Notes under the pieces: model-generated | Told to the model about the DNA's origin: nothing | What the model saw: only the letters and a program-made list of their open reading frames with translations | Database searches by the model: none | Position numbers and translations under genes: made by a program | Shown: in pieces, positions 12,590 to 23,759 of the stretch | Numbering within the stretch: the stretch's first letter is position 1 | How the letters are laid out: each line of letters opens with the position of its first letter | Assembly (NCBI GenBank): GCA_013365365.1 | Contig: JABVXU010000035.1 | Span: forward strand, 1-64,000 | From: Cruorifilaria tuberocauda | Lineage: Eukaryota > Nematoda > Chromadorea > Rhabditida > Onchocercidae | DNA: 64,000 nucleotides | Direction: 5' to 3'

Positions 12590-14482
12590 AACAAACAAAA
12601 TTTTCTTCCCAACTGTGGAAAAAAAAAGGAACAAAGAGGAAAGAGAGGAAATGCAAGATAGTTATTGTGTTAAACAAAGAAGACTGTTTTTTTGTTCTCC
12701 TGAAAGTTTCTCTCAAATGAAACATTAATTGGAGAGATCATACTGTATAGCAATTTAATAAAGTAGAAATATGTTTATATTAGTACCAGCAGAATTGATA
12801 CGTACAGATTATTTTGTTACGATATAAACAATAAACATTTTATTGTTTCTACAAATAATATAAATGATGAGAAACTTATTGTTTATTGGAGCAGAAGATA
12901 ATTTTGATTATTAATAAGATTCTGAAGATCGAGAATAGAGAAAATATTTCACGTTTGTGAGATAAATAATGTCATCATTGTGACAACTTTGTTTGTTCAC
13001 TTCACGGATACTTGCACTTTTTGTTCCAGTAAACAATCATAAGTGCATACACCATTCTACGCATTGATACAAACCGGTATTTCAAACCGATCATTCTTAA
13101 TACGTCCATTTTTCAAATCATATATCCATTTGATGAATCATTATGTCGGATTTTGATTATGAGATACAAGTGATTTGGTTCAAATTTTCCGTTCAAAATT
13201 CAGAAGTTAAAATATATTTTATAATATCAAAAAACGTAATATAATATGTTATTAAAAAATCCTGTGATAGTTTTAAGGCAAATTGTTTTAAAGTATGAAT
13301 GACTGATTAATTAAGTAACTTTGATCGTTACAAAAGCATAGGCAGAATTTAATCGGAAGCGATCAATTGAACTGTTCTTGAGCCTTTATCATATTTGAAA
13401 ATAATTTTTGTTGAACTTTGTTGTAACTCTATGACCTTTCTAAAGTTTTTTTCTTTCGTTTACTAAAATACAAAAATAAATCCGAAGTATGGCTAGAGAG
13501 TTACGTAATGAATCGTAACTTTAATGATATAATGATACAACTTACCATTGTAATTAATCGTAATTACAAATGTTTAATTGGTATTGTCGCGTATGAAAAC
13601 AATTTATAACAAATTAAAAAAGAAACAGAACAATTAATTAAAATTCTAAATTACAGTATGATTAAATTTTTTTCCGAAATGACGAAACAATCTTACTTTT
13701 TTATTGAGAAAAATTCTTTTCAAAAATTAATTGCAGGATTATTTTACCGTGAAATTGATTTGTCCTTTTCCACCTGTTTGAGTTACGATCAATTTAGGAA
13801 CAAAGTATCTCATTAAATCATTAATGAAATGACTTCTAAATTGAAATTTCAAATTCATTTCATCCATTTTATTCAGACTATAAATTGTTAATTTTCAGAA
13901 AAATTTTTTTGTTCTCTGAAATTTTTGCGAATCATAAAAGAAGGTAAAAAAGATGAAGAAAAGGAAAAATTTCTTTTTTGTACTTTGCAAGTTCTTAAAA
14001 ATTTTATAACCTATTGAAGGGATTGTTACTTTCTCATCGTCTAGAGATTTCAATTCATTTATAAACTTTTTTGCCCAACAAGTGTTGTCTTGACTAATTA
14101 ATTAATTCCGACTGTTGAGAAGAATTAAAATGAGAAACTGAAGAAATTACTTTATCCCACGATCAATTTAAAGACTTGGACGGATAACATTGATAATGTG
14201 TGGTACTTTCTCATACTGATCATTGCTGGACATGAGAATATAAGCTTATTGTCAAAACAAGAGCTGTATAATGGTCATCAATGTCACAGTATCGATAAAG
14301 CATATCATTATTATCATAAGTAAGTCCGATAATGACATTAATGGATGGGAATTATGAATAATTAAGTTTTATAAATGAATTCTGAAGAGAATTTTGCATT
14401 ATTCCCGCTATCATTATATTCGATCATGGCAATTTGTTCTTCTGCTTCTTCTATGCAAACTAATGAATTTGGTAAACATAAT

Positions 14483-15753
14483 TTACATTATTGATTTATT
14501 CAGCAAACAAATCATGAGTAATGCTATAAGTAAATTTAAAACGAATGGATGAATGTTGGATGTTACTGTTGAACTGTTGTTGCATAATACCTGAGCACAA
14601 TAGCACTTCTTCATTTCTTTTAATCTGGAAAAATCTTGTTGAAACAATAAAAGGAAAAATAAATTAAATTGAAAACATTAATCGATATTGCTGAAATAAT
14701 AACTGGTGTTGTTAAAATGTTACTGTTAAAATACAGAATATATCTGTATTAGTTATCTTCTAACTTATATTTCTTATCAGTAAATTAATAGCATTTTATG
14801 TAATCGAAAGTTGTAGTATCAAAAACTAAAATAACTTACTTCCAGACATTCATACTCACACATTCGCCATCCTTCAGCTTTCTCTCTTCGGAATTTGCAC
14901 ATCGCTTTTCAACATAATATGAACCATCCTGAAATTAAAAAAATTTTTTCTTGAAGTAATAAAATACGCTAATAAATATTAGAAAACAATGATAATTGAA
15001 AAATCACAGACTATCCTTTTCCTTGTTTTTTGGTAAAAAATGACTGCCAAATAATAATTATAAAAGTTTTACTTACTCCACCATAACATTTTCAATTTAT
15101 AACAAACCTTAAAATTTATAAAATATTTCAGTAATAAAAATGAGCTATTGATAATTTCAATATTTCAAAAGATTTTCGAATAAATTAATTAATTATGAAT
15201 GATTCAAAGTGTCAGGACAAAAAGCCACAAATTATTTAGGGAAGAAAATTAGTGAGAGAATCTGTAACTAATCCATTCCTCCTATCTTCTTCTACAGTAT
15301 CATTTAAATTTAGCAATAAATAAATTAAGCTATCAACTATTGACAGGAAAATTAGCATAGTATTTTGAAATATCATTTAACTGATATCATCATTATTTAT
15401 AAATTTGAATTAATTAATACTTAACGGTTCTTTTTTCTTAATATCTAATTTTAGGATGAAAATTTTATTTCGATTTGACATCCGAAATAGTAAAGATTCG
15501 AGAAATCTTAGTGCGATAGAAGATATATGTGTAAATATACCGTAATGAGAATGCAATGTGAAGAACAAACCGTGTTTAATGCAGTAACTGAAATGCAACC
15601 ATTCCTGATTCCACTACCAGTACAGTTTATTTTTTTCGGTTCACCTTTACAGGTTGCTGTTGGTGCATTCAAAAATACACCACATGAATAGCACTGAAAG
15701 GGTGATGAAGATGCTACGGAAAGTATTGGTAACCATAATAATAGTAGTAGCAT
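14483..15753 (-). CDS. Secreted/GPI-anchored Ly6/uPAR-like three-finger protein
   Basis: Three exons (15753-15571, 14928-14840, 14624-14483) join in phase to 137 residues. The N-terminus MLLLLLWLPILSVASSS is a signal peptide. The mature part begins FQCYSCGVFLNAPTATC and carries about ten cysteines, ending in CYCAQVLCNNSS, the Cys-Asn ending typical of Ly6/uPAR domains. A hydrophobic tail (VLNLLIALLMICLL) follows a Ser/Thr/Asn-rich linker, as expected for a GPI-anchor signal. Such proteins sit on the outer leaflet of the plasma membrane; nematodes have many, including the ODR-2/HOT group. An acceptor (TTTTTCAG) lies two bases upstream of the ATG, which fits trans-splicing or a non-coding 5' exon. 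Function cannot be assigned from sequence. Confidence 0.82.
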
Positions 15754-16350
15754 TCCTGAAAAATAAGGGAAATAAATTTAAAAATGTTACAGAATTTAAA
15801 TTCTAATAAAAAATCAATGAATTTGAATACACAGAAATAAATATTTGGAATGGAAAATAAATTATGAAATAAAGAAAAAGTGAAATTACATAAAACAGAG
15901 CAGTCATATTGATTTTGCTTTAAAATGTCAGAGTATTTCTCGTTGTTATGGTAATAAAGTGCTAAAAAATAATATTAGTCATTAAAAAGTTAATTATTAA
16001 AGTTCTAAAAAGCTTTGCTATACCTGATAGATTATAAATGTTCATAATAAGTGATAATGATAAATGAAAATGATAGGTGTGGTAATGGTAAGCGTGATAT
16101 GAAGAGTATTGATAATGATCTTGATAAATGCAACTTTGCGAAATATACGACAATCTAACAACCCGTGATTTTGAAATCAATGAACAGCACGAATTGAAGT
16201 TATAAAGGATATATGTACTGATAAGATCAGAAGAAAAATAAGTCTAAATAGAGGTTGAAGGAATAAATAAATAAAAATTCAAATGTTTTCTAATTCACAT
16301 TTCACGAAATTGAAATCATTGGAATTAATTTCATTAATACTGTAATAAAG

Positions 16351-16393
16351 AAAGAGAAAGAGGACAAAAGAGAGAGAGAGAGAGAGGGAGAGT
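16351..16393. repeat. GA-rich microsatellite
   Basis: Polypurine tract with an uninterrupted (AG)n core at about 16369-16386. Confidence 0.9.
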
Positions 16394-17170
16394 GGGTGAA
16401 GTAAGATAGTAGTTTACACAGAAATTGCTTTAAAAAGTCAATGTAATGATTTGTTTTATTCAATGGTTCAAATTATTTCTTTCTGAGGCTTTATGTGAGT
16501 TTCAATAGTTGAGCAAGTTAAGCTATATAGAGTGAAATCAATAATGGAATTGTAAGTAAATATTCGTCGTATCAGAACTGTCACCAAATGAAAGGTCAAA
16601 TGATAAGATTCAAAATGATAAGATAATTGGTTAGAAGTAAAAATCAAATTCATAGGTGAAATATTATCTTTTAAATTGTTAAGGATTTCATCTTCAACAA
16701 TTCCCTTTCTCCAAGAAAAAATTGTATTAGGACAATAAGTTCAATTCTATAAGCCTTTAATTCAAAAAAAAATAGTAAATTAAAATAGACGGAGCAAATT
16801 TAGCATATCTGAAAGTTTTAATGAAGTAAAATTAATTAGTTATTATTAATTAAAACGAGTAAAGAATGAAGTTAGCTCAGATCAGGTTGAATATATAATA
16901 GATGTCTTTGATTTTCAAGATTGGTTTTATATCTTCTATTAACTATCCATTTTAATTTCCCATTTCTTTGACAGCATCTTATTTAAACGATTTAAACTAT
17001 TACGATTTTAAACGATGCTAATATCGAAAAATTTGTTCATGACAATAATATTAATCTATGAACCTCAAATAATAATTAAATCAATTAATTGAAATCAATT
17101 TGAAACTGTTATTGAAATTTATTTTTCATACATTGTTAGACTTCAACGAATAATTCAAAATTGATCTGAG

Positions 17171-17232
17171 CAGAAAAGAGAGAAAAAGAAAGAGAATGAG
17201 AATTAGGAAGAGAAGGAGAGAGAGAGGAAAAG
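17171..17232. repeat. Polypurine GA-rich tract
   Basis: About 60 bases that are almost all A and G with short (AG)n runs, similar in make-up to the tract at 16351. Confidence 0.85.
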
Positions 17233-17417
17233 TTTCTTAATTTTAGAAAAGAGAACAAATAACTTCTAATTATGAAAACAAATCAAGATTTTTAGACCAG
17301 GAAAATCGTTATCGCAATATATTACTCTATACTCTATATGTGGACAAATCAAGATTGCAATTAAGAATAGCAATATTTCCGCTGTTCGAATGCTCGTATC
17401 AATTACAGCTCTAAGTT

Positions 17418-17486
17418 CTGTAAGAAATGCTGTAAGAATATACTGTAAGAAACTGTAAGAAAGTATATACTGTAAGTATATACTGA
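17418..17486. repeat. Short degenerate tandem repeat of ctgtaagaa / tatactgtaag
   Basis: The word ctgtaag recurs five times within 65 bases with variable spacers (aa, aata, tatata). Confidence 0.8.
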
Positions 17487-18279
17487 TCTTAATTTTTGAT
17501 GTTTATTTAATTATTAATTATTTCATCAAATAATTAAAATAATGGAATGCTGCAATAAATCAAAAAATGAATAAATTAAGAATTGATAATTAATGATAAT
17601 TGAATGTTGGCCTAACAATTGTGATGCGAATAGCAAAATTGATTATAGGAATATTATCTATCTTCTAGAGTTTATCAAATACTTAAATATTGAAATTAAA
17701 CTATATTTTGATATTTTAATATGACAAGTAAGTAATAGATTTGATTTGATTTTTAGTTATTTAATCGCTATTTTCAAGAGAAAAATTAAATAGGAAAAAG
17801 GAAATAACTGTTATAAACGAAATTTGCAAACTAAATTTGGAGCGTCGAAGAGTGACATTTTTCAAATTGCTGATATCCATTCCTTTCTCACTTCATCTTG
17901 CTACTATCAGCTAGCAAAATGAGAAATGGAAAACGAAATCGATGTTATTCCGCCTTTTTCCTTTATTTCTAATTCCATATTAGCTATGAGAAACTAATCG
18001 TTCACTGATATATTTTACTGATATGGACTTTTGAAACTTTGTTCTTCCGTTCACTAATATGCGGAAGCTTTTTTGTTATCTCATTGTAAGATTAAAAGTG
18101 TATTTCAGGTAAATTTCAGATATAATGGAGCATATTGGTCTGAAAAATTTAAGAATTGAAGTAAAAACTATCACTCTTGTTTGCTAATTGTTTTTTGTTA
18201 GCGATAACTAAATTCCTTGAATTTTCTTCTAAGTAATTGAAATTAACAAAAATCATTCTAGCTGTGGGGAACGAGTAGA

Positions 18280-19087
18280 ATGGAAGAATTAGAAGCTATT
18301 GAGATGCAAATGAACGATGAAAAGTAATGGAATTTTTTTAGCAATGAGGATTTATGGGAATTTACACAAATATGCTTGGTATTGAAATTTAACTTGTTGG
18401 CTAGAATAGTTTTATATTTATATGTTCAAACAACAGTCAGAAAGAGATAATATATCCTTCAAAATCCTTTGCAACTTTCAAATGATTGAAATTCAAAAGA
18501 TTTATCAATAATTCTATATTGATCCAATAATCCTTTTCAATACCCACAATGCTTCAGCTAGCAGATTTTCAAGTGAATAATAATATATTGTATGTGAAAA
18601 ATTATTACATTATTTTGAAACGAATAGATGACGATCACTGCCTCCATATGAATGAGTGTTCTCGATGCACTACAATCCTGCTCAATCCTTTATAACATTT
18701 AATTCTAAATTTATATTAAGAAAACATCTGACAATAAAATTTTCCAGTATTTCATTTTTATAAAAATTAATTTAATTCTAAATTCTCAGTTTGATTTGAA
18801 CATTTCATTCATAAAAACTAGAAAAATATAAATTTACCGCATTCAGTATGATTTTTTGATAAATAATAGAGATATGCTGCTGATGCTTGATTTAGTTGGA
18901 ACAATCAAGAGCCAAAATGAAAATGTTTTATCAAACATGTTTAAAAACCAAAAAAATGAAAGCTTCAACAAAAAACGTAGTTCAGGAACTGTCTTCCAGA
19001 TATTTTATAAAGACTAAAAAACTAGGATTGATAAGAGCAAAACTCGCTGAAAATATCAAAGAAATTGAGAATCTTAATATTCATTAG
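18280..19087 (+). pseudogene. Possible small coiled-coil gene or relic
   Basis: An ATG at 18280 reads MEELEAIEMQMNDEK and meets TAA at 18325; the same frame then continues as NFFSNEDLWEFTQICL to a possible donor at about 18382. The 18 bases from gtaatgg to tttttttag look like an intron but are far too short to be one. A later segment at 18896-19087, directly behind a gatttag acceptor, reads 62 residues rich in Lys, Glu and Leu (ends AKLAENIKEIENLNIH, TAG) and looks like a C-terminal coiled-coil exon in the matching phase. Either this is a broken gene with one in-frame stop, or the first part is misread. No family was recognised. Confidence 0.3.
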
Positions 19088-19293
19088 AAAAATTTTTTAG
19101 ATTTGAATAAAACTACAAAACCCTGACATTCAAAAGCAAATATTACTTTACAATTAACAACAAAACCGCAGAGTACTCTAGACACAGTTTTTGATATGTT
19201 GAGAGTTTATAACTTAAAGACACCGCCATGCCAAAATGGACAAAACTAATTACTATTTCTATCTTAATTATTAGGAATGAAAATGTGCAACTT

Positions 19294-22200
19294 TTATTCG
19301 ATATCAATAACTTCTTTTGATGTATCTACTTCGGTCTTTTGTTCAAATTCATAAGTGTCCGCCAACTTTCGATAATAATCATTGGTTTTGTTGATCATCT
19401 AAAATGTGTTTAAAATATCAGACTTAATTGAAACATTACAATCCTGCTCAAAAATATCTGATGGATACAGTAAAGGTATCAATTAACCATAATTTTCAAG
19501 GTAAATACGTGATTAAAATAAGCAGTAATAACAGAAAATTGCGTAAGAAATGCAAAACTTACATCGTCAATTTCTTCTCGCATTTCGTAATAGAAAGCTT
19601 TCACCATATCCGGAGTCTTACTTTCCAGCACTTCCGCAACAGCATCAAAATCTCTTCCGTATCGTTGAAATGCTGAGAAAAAAAGAAAAAAAGTCAATGA
19701 ACTCATAAAATATCTAAATTTGATTTTGCAGATCAGAACATTATAGATCAGGTCTGAAGAAATATTTAACACAGAAACGACGCAGTTACTATACAATATA
19801 GAAAACATGCAGTATTATTACGCAAAAATTTTAAATATTTTCAAATTGTAAAGAATGAAGAAAGAAAATGCATTTTTTTTAATCTGATTTGCTTTCTAAA
19901 TTTAAAGCAATACTCACCAAACAACGCTTGCCATTTTTCTTTGTAAGACCATGATGGGGAACGTCGAGGACGACTGGAAGCTGCAGACGATGGAAGTCGA
20001 CTAATTCGATAACGTTCCAAATCTATAATATGATTAGTTCAAACAAAACCTTTAATCGCCACTCTAAGAAAAACTAGTGCTTATAGGCACACAATTTATA
20101 ACGAAAATGTTTGTAAAACTAACTTTCACTTAAATCTTTTTCATACTGCATTCGTAATGTATGCTCCAGTCGTACACAATTTCCCCTTGCAAGCATTTCT
20201 TCTCGTTCCAGTTGCCTAAAACATGAAAAAATTATATTGAGGAACTATTCATTTAAATAAATACATCTTCTAATGCTAGAACATCTAAACATCCAATTTT
20301 TTGATATAGGTTCAGGATGTAAACTGCCTATCACTCCCTATAAACTTATCAAAAAATAGCTGGAAAAGAAATATTGAGAAGTGAAAATTTTTTGCATGAA
20401 ATATCAGGTATAAATAAAGTACACAAGAATTGCCGACAACATTTAGAAATCCAACAGCAAATCATAAGAAAACATACTTCAAGATCCGAATGTATCGCAT
20501 CTCTGGTGGTCGAATAACACTAACAACCTGCAAATCATCATCACTTTCCACCTCATTCACACTTTTTTTTAATGATGATGACTGTACAGCATCATCTTCC
20601 ACAGTTGCAAATTCTACAAATCGATCTAACACTTCTGCTATACCTAGAATGATAATGATATAATTAACATTTTATTTAGTATATAAGTAAACAAAATTCC
20701 TGCTCTATTTTAAACTAAAATTTAAATGCTTCTAAAACATTACCCTTAGGACATTTCATAGTTTCGTTAGTGATTCCATCGAAATTCATTGGTTTCGGAC
20801 ACAGTCTGTGACGATGATAATTTCTGCAAGATTTAAGGTATCCATGAGTTTGCATAAATTTTATAAAAAGTTCTTTACTTTTACTCTTTACTCTTTACAT
20901 TACGGTCTCTCCAAAATCTTCAATACATTATGGTCATGTACAAGATCAAATGCAGTTACTAGACGACTTCTAAATAAACAAACATTTTCAGGAAAACTTA
21001 AGTTTCTATTAGATACCTAAAATGAATAAAACAAGCGTTGCAAAGTTTCAAATCTCCCATCTGACGCAAATTTTCATTTTTTTCGCAATTGTAACACCGA
21101 TTGCCTTGCTTTTCTGTAGCGTTCAGGTCACTATCGTCAGAGCTACTAAAAAAATTTTTTTAAAAACTAAAAACTACTTTCAGATTTGTTATTAGTTTAC
21201 TTAAATCATATATAGAGTGCCTTAACTTATATTACAGTTGGAGAAAAAAGGAAAAAACCTCAAATAACTTCTGGAAAAAAGTTTTGACTGACCCTTCCTT
21301 TTCACTTTTTCATTTTATGGACTGTAATTTACTCTGTTCTTTGTTGCTCATCAATATGTTAGCGACAATCCAATCGCACCAATTTCTAACGATTAAATAA
21401 GAAATGAAACAATAAAAATCAGCTACCTAGATTCGGGATTGTGTTCTTCCAGGAAAGCATCAATAATACTTCGAAAATTAAGTTTCTTTTTATTGTCGTA
21501 ATAGAAATTGATAATTTCCTTTATCGATTTGTGTGGCAACTAAAATTCATTTATTAATTTATAATCTCCAAAATCTGACAGGCCATAAACTTTCTTAATC
21601 CTTCAAATTAGAAGTAAAATGTCAACAATTTGTCTGGAATTTAAATATAACACGATTATATATCAAGTGGTCTGAGGTGCAAAACATCCCTTTTTCCCTA
21701 GAATGCTTCATAAAATTATTCCAAATAAGATGTTAACATTTTGAGCTTCCAAGTATCAACATCAATTTTATGAGGACAACTAAAAAGAAACTAAGGAAAT
21801 CCATAAATCAAACATATTCAGTAAATAACGAACCAACTGTTTGATCTTATTAAAATGTTTCCCATGTGTTTGAAGTGCTTGTTTAAAAATAGTTATATCT
21901 TCTTCACCCCATGGTTCTTTTTTGATTCGTCGTTTAGCCAGTTGATGCTTAGCTTCTTCGATATTATAATCTGATGATTGCAAGATAAACATTGCCTGCA
22001 GTTATTTAGAAAAGAATATATAAAGTTTATGAAAGTAAAAAGTAGGAAACATAAAATATACGTGTTTGCAGCCATTTATTGTCATGAGAGACAATTTTAC
22101 TGCACAAAGTGCGTTTCTGACTGAGCACATGTGGGATACTGTCTACTTCGACATCAGCTATTATACCTATTTTTATTCATCTTCTAATTAGATCTTTTTC

Positions 22201-23747
22201 AGATGCACCGACCAGTACATACTTCAAACATACATGCCGGCAACTGACATTGCTCAGTCGATATCATCGATGGCAATAGTTATTTTAACCACTGAATAAA
22301 TAACTTAATTCGGAATTGTTTCAAAGTGATTTTATCTAAAATAAAGTAATAAAAACAGTATAAAATCAAAACATGAGTGACTTAAAGAAAAAATTTTTAA
22401 ATAATTTATAAAATAAATATACCCGATCCTGTTCAATATTGAAACTTGAAAGTGCAATAGAAAGATAATCGTTAATGTCAGCAACTTCCAAAAGATTCGT
22501 CGGTCGCCAAAGACAAATTTCACGTTCTGTATCATCGTAATAATCATCTTCTGTTGTCCAGTCCTGAACCGGACATTGATAGTCAACACCTTCACGAATT
22601 TCAAGATTTGTCGGCAGACGGAATGCTGCGTGATCTCAAAAAAAAATTCTATAATTCGGAATACTTTAAAAATCTTTATCTTACGATCATTCACTCTTCA
22701 GTTAGATATTATATTACCTGTGCTATAGAAGTTGGAAGGACCAGGTATATCCTCCTCCATTACCACCACATCCTCATCATCTACGCTACTTCGTGGTGTA
22801 CGTTGAAGTCCTTCCTGATCACCGTTTTCTTCATCCACGATGTTCTCCTCACCGCCATCAGTTTCATCATTATCCTAGAAAATGAAAAATATTCATTTTG
22901 TAATGTAATGCAAAATGAATTTCAATCTCTTCCTCGATTTAAAATCCAATTCGTTTGTATAATCAGCAAATCCTAAAAACAAAATATTAAGGTGACTATG
23001 ACTGTACAAAAAATACAAGATATTAAATAATAATAAAAAAGAGATTAGCAAAAATAGCGGTTTTATCGAAATGAGAATTAATATGAAAAATTTAAATTTC
23101 GAAATGGAAATATTATAAAAGAGGATTATTTTACATCATGAACGCAAGCTAGGAAAATGATTCAGATAATAACGTGTAAAAAACTGAAATGAAGCAAAAT
23201 TTATTAACGACTAAAAAGGTAAAAAGGTTTTTGGTCACCTCGCCAGTTTTCTCAATGAAACAAGAGAAATATAAGAAGCAAAAAAGTATGATAACTACTT
23301 TGTTTGTCGATATTTAACAATAATCTTAATATGCCGCTAAACATTCAGGTTTTAACACTAACAAAAAAGTTCATAAGAAAAAGTATCTCGGCAGTGGAAG
23401 GAAATTTGCACAAATTGAATAAAAGATAACACATTAAAATCAAGTCATTTGGCCATTAAAACGAAAAAAAATACTTGAAAGTAATCCAATATAAAAAAAG
23501 GTACAACAAGTTCTCACACGTCACACAAACTGCAAAATAAGATACTAAGAATTTACCGAATTAAAAAATATAAAAATGGACTAACCTGCCTCGATGACTG
23601 CTCCGATCCTTCTTTAACTTCTTGATCGGTATCAAACTTAACTCTTGCATCATCATTAGATTTCATCTCCGCTCTACAATCCGCTATTTCCTGGGAGCTC
23701 TCAAGTGCTGCAGAATCGTTCTCTACAGCCCGATTATCTTTATACAT
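19294..23747 (-). CDS. CoREST/RCOR-like corepressor (ELM2-SANT-zinc finger-SANT)
   Basis: RCOR proteins bridge LSD1-type demethylase and class I HDAC and bring them to chromatin. Twelve exons join in phase (23747-23586, 22874-22718, 22634-22423, 21995-21834, 21539-21427, 21145-21017, 20823-20744, 20643-20478, 20215-20124, 20022-19918, 19672-19563, 19398-19294) to 530 residues. An acidic N-terminus (1-105) precedes an ELM2 domain (about 112-195, REGVDYQCPV to the IEEAKHQL helix), SANT1 (about 203-250, WGEEDITIFKQALQTHGKHF, then LPHKSIKEIINFYY as in RCOR), a compact Cys4 finger (CYNC-x14-CNAC, about 285-306) followed by a basic HRHRLCPKP stretch, and SANT2 (about 448-492, RYGRDFDAVAEVLESKTPDM). 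Vertebrate RCORs lack such a finger between the SANT domains; it resembles the GATA-like finger of MTA/RERE relatives. The acceptor for exon 3 could instead be 9 bases further in, which keeps frame. An acceptor six bases upstream of the ATG suggests trans-splicing. Confidence 0.88.
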
Positions 23748-23759
23748 TGACCTGAAACG

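Larger units (their letters stand above)
10827..14482. other. Convergent spacer between calpain and Ly6-like genes
   Basis: No coding region was supported. The short minus-strand frame at 11681-11899 has no convincing splice context. The spacer holds the hairpin at 11571-11658 and the tandem repeat at 12499-12589; otherwise it is AT-rich unique-looking DNA. Confidence 0.6.
15760..19293. other. Spacer between Ly6-like and CoREST-like genes
   Basis: AT-rich DNA with three purine-rich or short tandem repeats (listed separately) and a possible small plus-strand gene or relic at 18280-19087. The minus-strand frames at 15962-16180 and 16468-16653 look like chance frames: they are low in complexity and lack splice context. 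Confidence 0.5.

Noticed and set aside
15962..16180. Minus-strand His/Tyr-rich ORF upstream of the Ly6-like gene
   Set aside because: The His/Tyr pattern comes from a simple tgataatga-like repeat; no acceptor or donor links it to the 15753 exon in frame.
22554..22976. Plus-strand ORF of 140 codons
   Set aside because: Antisense to CoREST-like exons 2 and 3, which have consistent phase and domain content.
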